DNA from: Persicitalea sp963803495
GTDB taxonomy: Bacteria; Bacteroidota; Bacteroidia; Cytophagales; Spirosomataceae
Direction of reading: 5' to 3'
DNA length: 64,000 nt
NCBI GenBank assembly: GCA_963803495.1
Contig: CAWDMP010000002.1
Location: 1,798,001-1,862,000, forward strand
Positions 37,505 to 48,300 of the stretch are shown piece after piece (the stretch's first letter is position 1; each line of letters opens with the position of its first letter). The position numbers and the translations under genes were made by a program. The notes below the pieces were generated by a model. The model made no database searches, had not been told where the DNA came from, and saw nothing but the letters and a program-made list of their open reading frames with translations.

Positions 37505-38452
37505 TCATCGCAAATCCGTAATATCGACTTGCGCATTCCTGATTTTGGCTAAAATCCGCTCGGCTCCCGATTCGAGCAGCACTTCGCCTAAGGAAGTACC
37601 TACGGCCTCGGGCTGGGAAGATGATCCATCGTAAATACTACGGCGAAGCATTTCGCTGCCATCCAGACTCACAACCCCGCCCGTCAGGCTAATTTTTCCT
37701 TCGGCCAGCGTCGCCAGTCCAAAGACCGGTACGCTGCAGCCACCTTGCAGGCGATGCAGGAAGGCCCGCTCGGCGCGGAGACAAAGCGAAGTTTCCAAGT
37801 GGTTGAGTAGCTTGGCTATCGCTTCTTTCTTATCGGCCGCCAGCAGCGTGGCGCACTCGATGGCGACGCTGCCCTGCCCCACGGCGGGCGTGAATTCTTC
37901 GGAAGAAAGGTACTCGGCGATTTGGGCGTCGTACCCCATCCGGTGGACGCCCGCGTAGGCGAGCAACAGCGCGTCGCAGTGGCCCTCGCGGAGTTTGCGG
38001 AGGCGGGTTTGCAGATTGCCGCGCATGTCCACCGTCGTGAGGTGGGGATAAAAATGTTTTAACAGCGCAATCCGACGAGTCGAGGACGTACCGATGACAA
38101 AGGGCTTTTCCTGCCCCAAAGAGAGCCCAGTATCGTGGCTGATAAGTACATCGTTGACACGCTCGCGCTCGGTGAAAGCCAGGATTTCGAAATCCTGGCC
38201 CAGATCCGACTGCAAATCCTTGGCACTATGTACCGCAATGTCGATGCCACCACTCAATAGCTGCTCTTCCAATTCTTCGGTAAAAATGCCTTTACTCCCG
38301 ATCTTCGACAAAGCCCGGTCCAGGATTTTATCGCCCATTGTTTGGATGACGACCACCTCGGTGGAGATGCCACGCTCTTGCAGTTTTTCTTCTACGAAAT
38401 GTGCTTGCCACAAGGCCAACTTGCTACCGCGGGTGCCGATTTTTATGTGCAT
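37505..38452 (-). CDS. hemC: Hydroxymethylbilane synthase (porphobilinogen deaminase)
   Basis: A 315-residue cytoplasmic enzyme. The start IGTRGSKLALWQA, the catalytic Asp79 in HSAKDL, the arginine motif GTSSTRRIAL and the cofactor-attaching Cys239 in LQGGCSVPV are all visible. It polymerises four porphobilinogen molecules into hydroxymethylbilane, a step in haem synthesis. The usual HSxKDxP motif has Leu instead of the first residue after Asp, a mild deviation. It is not obviously in an operon; the neighbouring nanA gene starts a separate locus 78 bp away. Confidence 0.97.
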   Translation of the reverse strand: MHIKIGTRGSKLALWQAHFVEEKLQERGISTEVVVIQTMGDKILDRALSKIGSKGIFTEELEEQLLSGGIDIAVHSAKDLQSDLGQDFEILAFTERERVNDVLISHDTGLSLGQEKPFVIGTSSTRRIALLKHFYPHLTTVDMRGNLQTRLRKLREGHCDALLLAYAGVHRMGYDAQIAEYLSSEEFTPAVGQGSVAIECATLLAADKKEAIAKLLNHLETSLCLRAERAFLHRLQGGCSVPVFGLATLAEGKISLTGGVVSLDGSEMLRRSIYDGSSSQPEAVGTSLGEVLLESGAERILAKIRNAQVDITDLR

Positions 38453-38530
38453 TTCAGTAGGTGATAGTCTTCTGTTTGAGCTAATGTTCGTGCCGCAATT
38501 TACCAGAATTCGTTGGAATTTATTCTCCCA

Positions 38531-39448
38531 TCAGACTGTCTGACTGATCTGCTCAAAAAAACCGAGGGCTTCCAACTCTAAATACATGGCATCCTTTTGA
38601 ACCTCTGTTAGTCCCTGCAGCGGCAACCGCACGGAGCCGCAATCCAGACCTATCATCGCCATGATCGCTTTCTGAGCCGCCAGCGGACCATATTTTACGA
38701 TTATCCTAACCACCTGCACCGAGACGTTCTGATGTTGCTGCGCCGCGGCAAGGTCGTTTTGGTCGATGGCCTCCCTGAGATGATGATAGACGGGGGCCAT
38801 GAAGTTGTAGGTACTGCCAATAAATCCCCGGGCCCCAGTGGCCAGGGCTCCCAGCATCATTTCGTCTGACCCGTAGAGGATGTCATACTCTCCTTTCGCT
38901 GCTTCCAGACACGCCTGGTACTCAAACAAATAGGGTGCGGTGTACTTAATACCCGCCAAGGTGGGCAGGTGCTTTCGGGCCTGGTCGAGGAATGTCACCA
39001 TGTCCAGGCTCACGCCGGTAAGCGCCGGAATATTGTAGTAATAGAAGGGCAAGTCCGGTGCCTCTTCCGCGATGTAGGCCAGACTTTGGATCAATGCTTC
39101 CTGGGTATTGATCTTGAAATACGTGGGTACCGTAGCGGAAATAGCGTCGGCACCGATTGCCTGAGCGTGGGCCGCCAGGTCGCGCGCGTCGGCCAGACTG
39201 TTATGACCCACATGGACGAAAGTAAATAAACGCCCCTTAGCTGCCTGCACGAAGGCTTCGGCAACTTGTTTCCGCTCTTCGGTAGTCATGGATGGTCCTT
39301 CTCCCGTGCTTCCACACACGAAAATACCCTTAATCTTTTGTTCGATCAGGTATTCGGTCAGTTTGCTGATGCGGGGTACATTCACGGTGCCATCGGCCTG
39401 GAACGGGGTGAAGGGGGCAGCAATCAAGCCGTCAATTTTCTCTACCAT
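38531..39448 (-). CDS. nanA: N-acetylneuraminate lyase-like dihydrodipicolinate synthase-family aldolase
   Basis: A 305-residue protein starting at ATG 39448; an in-frame TTG 6 bp upstream is unlikely. It has the family fold with the phosphate/carboxylate loop CGSTGEGPSM, the catalytic Tyr138 (FYYYNIPALTG) and the Schiff-base Lys168 (GIKYTAP). The YNIPA motif and the linked sialidase and sialic-acid transporter favour sialic-acid cleavage to N-acetylmannosamine and pyruvate. Dihydrodipicolinate synthase is less likely. It is the last gene of the sialic-acid operon, 57 bp after the transporter gene. Confidence 0.92.
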   Translation of the reverse strand: MVEKIDGLIAAPFTPFQADGTVNVPRISKLTEYLIEQKIKGIFVCGSTGEGPSMTTEERKQVAEAFVQAAKGRLFTFVHVGHNSLADARDLAAHAQAIGADAISATVPTYFKINTQEALIQSLAYIAEEAPDLPFYYYNIPALTGVSLDMVTFLDQARKHLPTLAGIKYTAPYLFEYQACLEAAKGEYDILYGSDEMMLGALATGARGFIGSTYNFMAPVYHHLREAIDQNDLAAAQQHQNVSVQVVRIIVKYGPLAAQKAIMAMIGLDCGSVRLPLQGLTEVQKDAMYLELEALGFFEQISQTV

Positions 39449-39505
39449 TTTCAAAATCGTTTTTAGTTGAATTTATAGCATCGGATCGTCGCACTATCCT
39501 GTACG

Positions 39506-42190
39506 TCAAGTCCGATGGTGAATCGTATAAATCGTAAGTCGATTCAGGTTTTTTGGGGATTGTTTTATGAGCAAACTGGCCAGGTACCCCACGACAACAC
39601 AGGCGACCATGCCTGTGAAGGAATAGAGCAAAAACGAGGCAGGCGTGTACGCCTTTACCAGAAACTGCACCAAAGCGCTAACTACCAGTCCGGTCACTGA
39701 CCCGGCTCCGTTAGCTCGCCGCGTGAACATGCCCAGCAGGAACAGCCCGCCCAACCCGCCTGCAAACAGACCGATGAACAGGTTGAGCTGATCCCAGAGC
39801 GATTTGATGTCCCAGCTAGCCATCAGTAGCGCGAAGGCTGTGCCGCTTACCCCCACGACGCCGGTAGTCCATTTGGCTACCTGGAGGCTTTGGTGTTCGT
39901 CGGCGTTTGGACGGAAGCGTTGGAAAAAATCCGTGGTAACCACTGTGGCCACGGAGTTCATGCTACTGTCCAGGCTCGACATGGCCGCCGCAAAAACCCC
40001 GGCGATCAGTATGCCCGCCACGCCCTGGGGAAGTTGGGTGACGATGAAATAGGGAAAAATAGCGTCCGTATTGTCCAGTGCGGTGGGGCTCATCAGTGCG
40101 GGATGCAGCCGATAGAATGCAAATAGCGCCGTACCAATACCAAAAAACAATATCGACCCCGGCACAACCAACGCCGCGCTGGTCCAGATGCTGTCCGCCG
40201 CGCTTTTTTCGTCCTTAGTGGTTAGGAACCGCTGGACCACGGTTTGGTCGCTTCCGTAGCTGATGATATTGGCCCCGATTCCTCCCAAAACTACCACCCA
40301 GAAAGTAGGGGAAGTCAGGTCGAAATCAAAGTTGAAAATATGGAATTTGTCGTCCGAGAACGCTAGATCCATCAAACCGCCAAAACCACCTTCCAGGCGA
40401 AGGGAGATCATCACCAGACATAAAAGCGCCCCGCCCAACAGCACGACGACTTGCAAAACGTCCGTCCAGATAACGGCTTCTATTCCTCCCAGGACGGTAT
40501 AAACAATGCTCAAAACGCCCATCAGCACGATGCAAAGGCCCACATCGATGCCTGTCACGACCGACAGCGCGATGGAAGGCAGGAAAAGCACGATGCCAAT
40601 CCGCCCGAACTGCAGGGTAATAAACATCAGGCTACCGATGAGCCGGGCCGCCAGATTGAACCGCTTTTCCAGGTATTCGTATGCCGTAGTGATATTCAGG
40701 CGGCGATAAAAAGGCAGGAACACAAAGACGATCAGCGGGGCGACGGCAACGGCCATCATGCTGAACAAGAACATACCCCAATCGGTAGCGTAGGTCTTGG
40801 CAGGGATGGCCATGAAGGTGATGGCGCTAAGTTGGGTGCCGAAGATGCTCAGTCCGGCGGCCCACCACGGTACCCGGCCGCCCGCCTTGAAGTAGTCGTC
40901 GGTGCTGCTTTCGCGGCGGGAAAAATAAAAGCCTATGCCCACCAGAATGAGCAGGTACAGGCCAATCACGCTATAATTGATCCAGCCAAACGTGAGGTCG
41001 CTCACGACGGTAGCCCGCCATAGCTCAGCGGTACGCACTCCCGGCTGTATTTCTCCACTGGGAATGACCAGATCACCGTCCCAACGCACTACCTGGGTAG
41101 TTACCTGGCCGCTGCGGGGTAGTTCACCCATTTCGTTCCAGGTATCGGTAACGGTATTGTACGACAAAATAGCCCGACTGAATCCCGGATGGTCGGACAG
41201 TAGTTTCTTTTTACGGTCGATGAGCGTAGCGGCGTTCGAAGTACCTTCGGCCTTGGTCAACTGACGGTCTAATTCTTCCAACTGCTTGAAAAGCTTGCCA
41301 TCAGCTCCTCCAAAAACCAGGATATGGTTAGCGCCCGAAGCAAGGGCCGTTCCGGCCATGACGGAGATCGGCTGGTTGAGACGGGACATCACGTCGCTTA
41401 TTTTCGTCCAGCGGTTATCGGCCGGATCATAACGATAAGCATCGGAAAGTACTTCGGAGGGTTGTCCGGGTGCGACGTTCCTGCCGCTTAAAAGATAGAA
41501 GCAATCGTTCAAGCCGTTACTCTGTCCGGCGGCTACGGCCATCATGCGCGGTGGGCCGGGCCAGGCGGTTAGTTTTTGCCACTGGTAGGAGTCAAGATTC
41601 AGTGCAAAAAAATGATGGGTACTTGGCCCCCCCTCACTATTGTCCTGACCGCCCGCCAGGTACACGGTGCGGCCCACCGCTGCTCCGGCCGCGAAAGCCA
41701 GCGGCATAGGCAAGGGGGGCTTTTCTACGATCTTTATTTTCTGCGTGGCCGGTTCCCAGCGGATGAGAAACACTTGGTTAGAAGCCCCGTCCTCATTGTT
41801 TCCCCCGATGCAAAGTACCCCTTCGTCAGTCGTGATAGCGACGCCGTAGGCCAGGGGTTGGGGTAGTTTGTAATCCGGGTTGGTGTGCCAGATGTACTCG
41901 CCAGCGCCGTCTTTCTCCAGCACATAAATATCGTCCCACCATACCTTCGTGCCGCCCTCCGAGGGAGCCGCGTCGGGAAAATTAGCGCCACCCGCCACGA
42001 TCAAGGCTCCCCGGTGGGTGCCGGAGAACGCCCCGGCTAGCCCGAGCTGCCGGGTTTGTCCAGGTGCTGGTGGGAGTTCGGGAAGCTGTTCCCACCGTAG
42101 ATTTTCCTCGGCAGTGGATTGGCCTGCCGTGCGGGAGGGGTTTACGAAAAGAAGTAGGAGGAGGGCGAGAAGAGCACCTGCGTTGTTCAC
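39506..42190 (-). CDS. Fusion of NanM-like Kelch mutarotase with sodium:solute symporter (sialic acid uptake)
   Basis: An 894-residue protein. Residues 1-23 are a signal segment. About 25-400 form a six-bladed Kelch propeller (FSGTHRGALIVAGGANFPDA, GRTVYLAGGQDNSEGG, ILVFGGADGK) of the cyclically permuted mutarotase type that includes NanM. From about 405 to 880 it is a sodium:solute symporter with about thirteen membrane helices (IGLYLLILVGIGFYFSRR, then GLSIFGTQLSAITFMAIPA). The propeller would lie outside the inner membrane and interconvert sialic-acid anomers just before transport. The frame is continuous with no internal stop. It lies between sialidase and nanA, supporting this substrate. 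The fusion is known in Bacteroidota. Confidence 0.93.
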   Translation of the reverse strand: MNNAGALLALLLLLFVNPSRTAGQSTAEENLRWEQLPELPPAPGQTRQLGLAGAFSGTHRGALIVAGGANFPDAAPSEGGTKVWWDDIYVLEKDGAGEYIWHTNPDYKLPQPLAYGVAITTDEGVLCIGGNNEDGASNQVFLIRWEPATQKIKIVEKPPLPMPLAFAAGAAVGRTVYLAGGQDNSEGGPSTHHFFALNLDSYQWQKLTAWPGPPRMMAVAAGQSNGLNDCFYLLSGRNVAPGQPSEVLSDAYRYDPADNRWTKISDVMSRLNQPISVMAGTALASGANHILVFGGADGKLFKQLEELDRQLTKAEGTSNAATLIDRKKKLLSDHPGFSRAILSYNTVTDTWNEMGELPRSGQVTTQVVRWDGDLVIPSGEIQPGVRTAELWRATVVSDLTFGWINYSVIGLYLLILVGIGFYFSRRESSTDDYFKAGGRVPWWAAGLSIFGTQLSAITFMAIPAKTYATDWGMFLFSMMAVAVAPLIVFVFLPFYRRLNITTAYEYLEKRFNLAARLIGSLMFITLQFGRIGIVLFLPSIALSVVTGIDVGLCIVLMGVLSIVYTVLGGIEAVIWTDVLQVVVLLGGALLCLVMISLRLEGGFGGLMDLAFSDDKFHIFNFDFDLTSPTFWVVVLGGIGANIISYGSDQTVVQRFLTTKDEKSAADSIWTSAALVVPGSILFFGIGTALFAFYRLHPALMSPTALDNTDAIFPYFIVTQLPQGVAGILIAGVFAAAMSSLDSSMNSVATVVTTDFFQRFRPNADEHQSLQVAKWTTGVVGVSGTAFALLMASWDIKSLWDQLNLFIGLFAGGLGGLFLLGMFTRRANGAGSVTGLVVSALVQFLVKAYTPASFLLYSFTGMVACVVVGYLASLLIKQSPKNLNRLTIYTIHHRT

Positions 42191-42236
42191 GTGTTGGTTG
42201 CGGTTTATGGGAGCACGTATTGGGCAATAAAGCGGT

Positions 42237-43883
42237 TCAGCGTTTGATCAACTCGTCCAGAGCGATCTGCTGAAAAACCAGATTGGCCTGGCTACTTTCG
42301 TATAAGATGCCGATGGTGTTTTCGTCAATACTCGTGAGGCAGGAGTAGCCATTTCCTCTTTTCTCATCCAGCAAAAGCCAATTTTCTTCCGGCCAACTCA
42401 TCCCGTTGTCGAAGCTTACTTTTATCGTGATATGATCCCGTTGGTACTTCGAGTTGGGGTTGGAAAACAGCAGTACGCTTTTGGTGTTTTCATCGTAAAC
42501 ATGCTTGTGCAGACTGCCCATGCAGGTCGGTTCGGGCAGGGCACCGTGATGGGTAGGATGTTGCTGCCAGGTCGCACCCATATCCTGCGTGGTAAAAACC
42601 GCCCGCCCGTTGGTAGCCGACTTGTTTTCCCGACTGCGGTTATCCCGCATATTGAGCATCAGACTGCCGTCGCTAAGCTGCACTACGGCGCATTCGGTGG
42701 TGTTAGAATAGGCGGGTTCGCTCGTCGTCCAGGTTTCGCCCTGGTCTTTGCTGTAAGTAATATTGGAAAAAGTCTCGCCGGTGGCGTCCCTTCCCTGGGT
42801 GGGAAACACCAGCGTCCCATCGTCCATCACGATTCCCCGGCCCGGCGCGGGCGCCCATAACCACCATTCCTTCTTCTTGCCCATCCTGGTCAGGTTCGTT
42901 GGCTCGCTCCAGGTCAATCCGTCGTCAGTACTTTTAGTGATCAGAAACTGGGACGTTTCTTTGACACCAAAACCGGGCTGTGATCCTCGGTCGCGCCATT
43001 GGTGCTCCCAGGCGTCGCTTTCGGCGGTAAGGCCCTCGATCCACTTGCCATTTTTGTCCAAAACACCGTGCATCCAAAGCCCAACCACGTAAATAGTGCC
43101 AGTGGCGGTGTCCGCCAGAACGGCGGCATCACTCACCCCGTTGAACTTCTCGGGCAGTCCGCCCCATTCCCCTTTGTCCAGTGCGACCTGCATCCGTTGC
43201 CAGGTCGCTCCTCCGTCGGTGCTTCGGTTCAAGCCGATGTCAATGTCTCCCTGCAAGTCGCGGGGCGGATTCCGCCGGGCGTCGTACACGGCCAACAGGG
43301 TTCCGCGTTTCGAGGTGGTCAAACCCGGAATGCGGTATCTATGGGTGTCATCCTGGTTGTGTTCGCGCAACGCCATGCCCAGCCTAAATCGGGTCGGGTT
43401 AGCTTCCGGGGATAATATTACGCTTCCCTGTCGGAAAGTTGCGCTGGTCAGGGCGACACCAACCTTGTGGAGTAGTTCGGCTTGGTCGCTGATCCGGTAG
43501 GAAACCCAGAAATAGTGAGTACCCGTATCCATTTCCATTTCATGCCGAAACAGCATTTTCGACTTCGGCGACATCTCGTTGGCGTAGGGTTGCTTATCCG
43601 AGAAAAGGGAGTCCCGACCCGTGTAAAAAAGGCGCACCTGGCTAATGTCGCTCAGATCATCAGTGCCACGGGTAGCGATTTGAAGCGATTTCAGGGTATT
43701 TTTTCGGGTAGTGGTCACCGCGATTCTGAGTACCGGATTGTCCGTTTTGTACTTCAATACTGGAATCTGTTTCTGCTCCGTCTTGATCTCTACGCCGTTG
43801 AGTTGGGCGAACGCGCACGAAGCGAACAACCCCAGGAGAAGGACAGCCAGAAGGGGCGCTTTGGATAGCGATGGGTGTTTCAT
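42237..43883 (-). CDS. nanH: Exo-alpha-sialidase (neuraminidase)
   Basis: A 548-residue exported protein; ATG 43883 gives a clean signal peptide (LLAVLLLGLFASCAFAQ), and ATG 43898 is an alternative start. The N-terminal part (residues about 25-155) resembles the BNR-associated sialidase domain. The catalytic domain has the arginine motif YRIPGLTTS and five Asp boxes (STDGGATW, STDDGLTW, SKDQGETW, TQDMGATW and SFDNGMSW). The nucleophile region with a Tyr near GNGYSCL is present. It releases terminal sialic acid outside the cell for the SusC/D pair and transporter. It lies between susD (22 bp) and the transporter fusion gene (46 bp). Confidence 0.95.
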   Translation of the reverse strand: MKHPSLSKAPLLAVLLLGLFASCAFAQLNGVEIKTEQKQIPVLKYKTDNPVLRIAVTTTRKNTLKSLQIATRGTDDLSDISQVRLFYTGRDSLFSDKQPYANEMSPKSKMLFRHEMEMDTGTHYFWVSYRISDQAELLHKVGVALTSATFRQGSVILSPEANPTRFRLGMALREHNQDDTHRYRIPGLTTSKRGTLLAVYDARRNPPRDLQGDIDIGLNRSTDGGATWQRMQVALDKGEWGGLPEKFNGVSDAAVLADTATGTIYVVGLWMHGVLDKNGKWIEGLTAESDAWEHQWRDRGSQPGFGVKETSQFLITKSTDDGLTWSEPTNLTRMGKKKEWWLWAPAPGRGIVMDDGTLVFPTQGRDATGETFSNITYSKDQGETWTTSEPAYSNTTECAVVQLSDGSLMLNMRDNRSRENKSATNGRAVFTTQDMGATWQQHPTHHGALPEPTCMGSLHKHVYDENTKSVLLFSNPNSKYQRDHITIKVSFDNGMSWPEENWLLLDEKRGNGYSCLTSIDENTIGILYESSQANLVFQQIALDELIKR

Positions 43884-43905
43884 AGTAGGATCGATCATAA
43901 ATGTT

Positions 43906-45375
43906 TCAATACCCCGCCGTCTGCTGGATCTTCGGATTCAGGGCAATCACCGACTGGCTGATCGGCCAATAAAGCGGCGTTTGCTTTCCGACGAGGTTGG
44001 GGACAAATTTGTAAATGTCGATGGTGCCGTCGGCGTGAAATCTTCGCAAATCCCACCAGTTTTTTTGCTCGAGGAACAATTCGCGCCCCCTTTCATCCAG
44101 GATCGCCCTATTCACGGTGGCCTGGTTCATTGGGCCCGCGTAATCGCCGATTTTGGCGCGATTACGTACTTGGTTGAGGGCCAGGAGGGCATTGGCGATG
44201 TCGTCCTTGGCGGCGTAGGCTTCAGAGCGGAGCAGCAGCATATCGGCCCAGCGATAGATAATGTTGTCGTCGGTGTACTGCCGGATTCCATCGAATACTT
44301 GCCCTCTAAACTTATTTTGGGAGAAAGAAGAAGTGTCAGGGTCTGTGTTAGTATCCGCGCCATCGGCCTGTAGCATGGGGACGAACGTCACATCCCGGCG
44401 AATGTCGTTGGGATTGGTGAACAGAGCCCGAATCCGCTGACTGGGGGCGTAGTTGTGCCGAGCGCCGAAGCTCGGCGACGAAGGTACCCATGGGCTAAGT
44501 ACGCTGCTGAAGTCGATGTCGGTACGGGGCGTACTCAAACTGGCAAAATGGCTCACCGATTCGTCACGACTGTTGTACAAGGCAAAGATAATCTCGACAT
44601 TCTTTTTGTTGTCAGCATCAAAAATTGAAGCGAAGCTATCTTGTATAAGACGGACACCCGCGCTTTCTATCTTCTCGATGGCTGCCAGGGCAGCGTCGAA
44701 GTCAGCGGCACCTCCGTTTAACACCTTGCCGGTCCACATTTTTACATCGGCTTTCAGCGCGTAGGCGGCGGGCTTGGAGGCAAAATTCTTGTCCCTGAAA
44801 CCGTCGGCTGGAAAGAGCGCGATGGCTTCGTCCAGATCTTGGTTGACCTGCTGCATCACCTGCGCGACGGGCGTGCGGCCGATTACTTCCTGGTCGGTCG
44901 AGGCGAGCGGCGACAACACGAGCGGAACATCGCCCCAGATGCGAGCCATCTGAAAGTAGTAGAACGCCCGTATAAAAAGAGCCTCTGCCTTGGTTTGCGC
45001 TTTGAGCGTTGGTGAAGCGAAAGAAAGGTTATCTACCTGCGCCAGCAAGAAGTTGACATTGTACAAAGCGCGGTAGAAGTTCAGCCAGTTGGGGCCATTG
45101 CCCGAGTTCAGGTTTTGGGCCCAGGCATCCGAAACGGTGCCGATCTTACCGACATCGAATGCGTCGCTGCGGTCTATGCTGTATACGGTGCTGTTGAAGT
45201 CTTCCTTCATATCGCGGTAGGAGCCGATCAGCAGGGCACGGGCTTCCTCCCCGTTCGCGGGGAAGTCGCCGGCCACGATATCCGATTTGATATCGACCTT
45301 CAAAGCGTCTTCACAACTTGAAAGGAAAGGCAGACTCAGGGAAAAACACAGTATCAATAAAGGTAGCTTTTTCAT
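43906..45375 (-). CDS. SusD/RagB-type outer-membrane lipoprotein (sialic acid locus)
   Basis: A 489-residue lipoprotein with the acylated cysteine at the end of LPFLSSC. The helical RagB/SusD repeats (ALFIRAFYYFQMARIWGDVPLVL) and the C-terminal RRFHADG, LYWPISQ, LNPKIQQTAGY are typical. It caps the SusC barrel encoded immediately upstream and is co-transcribed with the sialidase and transporter. Its relatives in sialic-acid loci bind sialylated glycans, but specificity is inferred only from context. The spacing to susC is 24 bp. Confidence 0.95.
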   Translation of the reverse strand: MKKLPLLILCFSLSLPFLSSCEDALKVDIKSDIVAGDFPANGEEARALLIGSYRDMKEDFNSTVYSIDRSDAFDVGKIGTVSDAWAQNLNSGNGPNWLNFYRALYNVNFLLAQVDNLSFASPTLKAQTKAEALFIRAFYYFQMARIWGDVPLVLSPLASTDQEVIGRTPVAQVMQQVNQDLDEAIALFPADGFRDKNFASKPAAYALKADVKMWTGKVLNGGAADFDAALAAIEKIESAGVRLIQDSFASIFDADNKKNVEIIFALYNSRDESVSHFASLSTPRTDIDFSSVLSPWVPSSPSFGARHNYAPSQRIRALFTNPNDIRRDVTFVPMLQADGADTNTDPDTSSFSQNKFRGQVFDGIRQYTDDNIIYRWADMLLLRSEAYAAKDDIANALLALNQVRNRAKIGDYAGPMNQATVNRAILDERGRELFLEQKNWWDLRRFHADGTIDIYKFVPNLVGKQTPLYWPISQSVIALNPKIQQTAGY

Positions 45376-45399
45376 GTCTTCAGAATTGTTGAGTGGGTT

Positions 45400-48300
45400 T
45401 TAAAAATTGGCCGTCAGCCTGATACGCATCTGGAAAGGGCGAGGATAGATCCCTTCATCTACGCCATCGTAATGCTCGGGAGTCAGTCCGTCGTATTTGG
45501 TAAGGTATCCCAGGTTGTACGTTTCCAGACTTAGTCGGGTGTCGGCAAAGCCGACTTTGCTTGCCCAGTTATTGGGCAAGTTGTAGGCCAGGGAAATCTC
45601 CCGGAACGCCAGCCAGTCGCCATCCTTATAGTAAAGGGTGTGGTCGGAGGCATTGCCCGTACCCAAGCTTATATCCCGATTGGAAGTACTTGACAGAAAA
45701 CGGGCGTGATTTCGGGCGCCATTGTCGAAGTCGGAGGCGTTGTCGTATCTGGGCAGCGAGGCCTGATCGCCCTCTTGCCGCCATATCCCGTCGCCAGCCA
45801 CATCGGTCAGCGTCATTACATTGTTCCGGGCGTTGCCGTTGGCCCGGGCCCGCCAGCCGTTGCTGATCACATGGCCCGTCGCCCAGTCCATGATGAATCG
45901 CAACGAGAAATTTTTGTAGGAGAATGTATTAGACCATCCGCCCCGTTTGTTAGGGTCCCGGTAGCCGACGAATACCACGTCCCTTTCGTCGATGATATTG
46001 TCACCGTTCACGTCCCGCCAAATGGCGTCCCCACCGTTTTTCTTGCCACCATACAGCGTCCGGTAGCCGCCCGACATCAGCAGATCGTTGGGTGCTTCAG
46101 CGGCTTCGGCATCGGTGGCGTAAACTCCCTGGAAGTCGAAAGCCCAGAGTCCGTAGGGCCTTTCGCCTTCGGCCAGCCCGCCTACCATTTTCTCGTTGCC
46201 GTTTTCATCCCAGACGATACCGCCACCGAGACGGTTCCGGTCGTTCTCATTTTCTGGTAGCTGGGTAATGAGCTGCTTGTTGAAAGCAAAATTGAAGTTG
46301 ACATCCCAGGCGAAATCCCCCCGCCGGATAGCCGTACCACCAATCTCTATTTCAATGCCGCTGTTTTGCAGGGTACCGAAGTTGCTTCGGATCGATCCGA
46401 AGCCCGTTTGTGCCGGTAATGGTCGATCGATCAGACGATCGGAAGTGAGTTTCTGGTAGTAGTCCACCAACACATTCACCCGATTGTTCAGGAGGCCTAT
46501 ATCCAGGCCAATGTCGGTGGTAGAGGTGGTTTCCCATCGTAAGTTGTTATTGGGCAATCGGTTGGCCCGCACCCCACCGATCAGTTGATAGGAAGTAGTG
46601 GAAAATTGTCCTCTGGTATCCGAAAGGCTCAGATTGTCGTTTCCGGCTTGTCCCCAGCTAGCCCTCAGTTTCATTCGGCTGACAGGCCTGAAATTCCAAA
46701 ACGACTCTTGGTGAATGTTCCAACCCGCGGATATGGCTGGGAACAGCCCCCATTGGTTGTTTGCGGCGAAACGCGAAGAACCATCGTACCGAAGACTGAG
46801 GCCCAGTAGGTACTTCGCGTTGAAATCGTAATTCAAGCGCCCGAAGAAACTCATCAATCGTCCCTCTTCGAAAGAACTGGTAGCCCTTTCGCGTTCAGTT
46901 TCTGAAGCATTCAGCGTCGAAATCAGATCGGTGGGGGCATTGGCTCCGTCTCCCCGGAGGTACTCGTCCACGTCTCTCACGAACTGGGTGCCCACAAGTG
47001 CATTTACATTATGCCCCTGCCCGATCGTCTTGTTATAAGTCAAAAGTCCATCCAGCATGACCTGATTGAAGTTGCGCTGATCCCGGCGCATGTTTCTGCT
47101 GCTGACCTCCCGGGAGGCCCGCTCAAATTGATCCAGAACGTTCTGCCTCTGATAAACCGACGCACTAGATTTCAGCGAGAGGCCGCTCAAGATCTCGTAG
47201 TCGAACCCGACCCGAAACTGGGTTCGGTAGTTTCGGTACGAATCGTCCCGATAGAACAGCTCATGTTCGATGTTGCGGGGAGAACCGGGGCTTTCGCCTA
47301 GGGCCGGCGTGCCATCGTCGTTCCAGATGCGGTAGGTGTGGGGCAAGCGAGACGAGCGGTTAATGGTGCCGTTGTCGTCACGCGGCTGGTCGATGTCGTC
47401 ATACTGGTAGTTGAAGCCCGCTTCCACGCGGAAATTTTCCTTTACTTTGTACAGGCCGTTGGCCAACACCGTAAACCGATCCGATCCGGTGCCGCGAACG
47501 GTCCCTCCCTGGGTCAGGTACCCGAAACTCACGTTATAATTCCCGTTTTCGCTCCCGCCCGAAGCCCCCACCGACAAGTCGTGTGAAATTCCGGTGCGGA
47601 ACAGGTGCTCTGTGTCGTAGTTGTTATCTTTAAAAAGGATCCTCCGGCCCGTAACCGGGTCTTCCATGGTCTGGTAGCCCTGCTCGTTGATGAGGCCATC
47701 GACGTAGCCTTGTCCGGCTGCCGCTACCACATCGTCCAGAAAAGCCGTAGTCACGCGCTCGAATCCGTACGCGCCGGGCTGCTTAACTACTTGCGTGGAA
47801 TAGCCGAATTTGGTATCGTTCAATCGCTCGCCGGGCTTTCCCAGGTTGATACCCCGTTGCGCCGCAATCCGCGAAACTCGAATGTAGTCCTCGGCGCTGG
47901 TCCAGGGATATTGCCGCATTTGCTGATCGATTCCATAGGCGTACTGTACGCGGATGCGTCCACTCTGCGCGCCTTTGCCCGTCTTGGTGTTGACCAAAAT
48001 GACGCCGTTGGCGGCACGCGCGCCGTAGATAGCCGCGGACGCCGCGTCTTTAAGCACTTCGATGGATTCAATATCATTAGGATTTATCCCTACTAAATCT
48101 TCCCGAAATACCCCGTCGACTACATACAGCGGTTCGTTGGCGCCATCGCGGGAGTTGGGAGTCGTGCCCCCTCGGATAAATACCTGTGCCCCATCGCCGG
48201 GTTGCCCCGAGGTGATGTTAACACTCAGTCCAGCCACTTTCCCTTGCAGCGCCTGTACCGGGTGAACCGAAGGGCTGTTCTGAATAGCGCTTCCTTTGAT

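Noticed and set aside
40451..41264. Plus-strand frames inside the transporter gene
   Set aside because: They are antisense to a membrane protein gene, which typically yields charged, low-complexity translations such as these.
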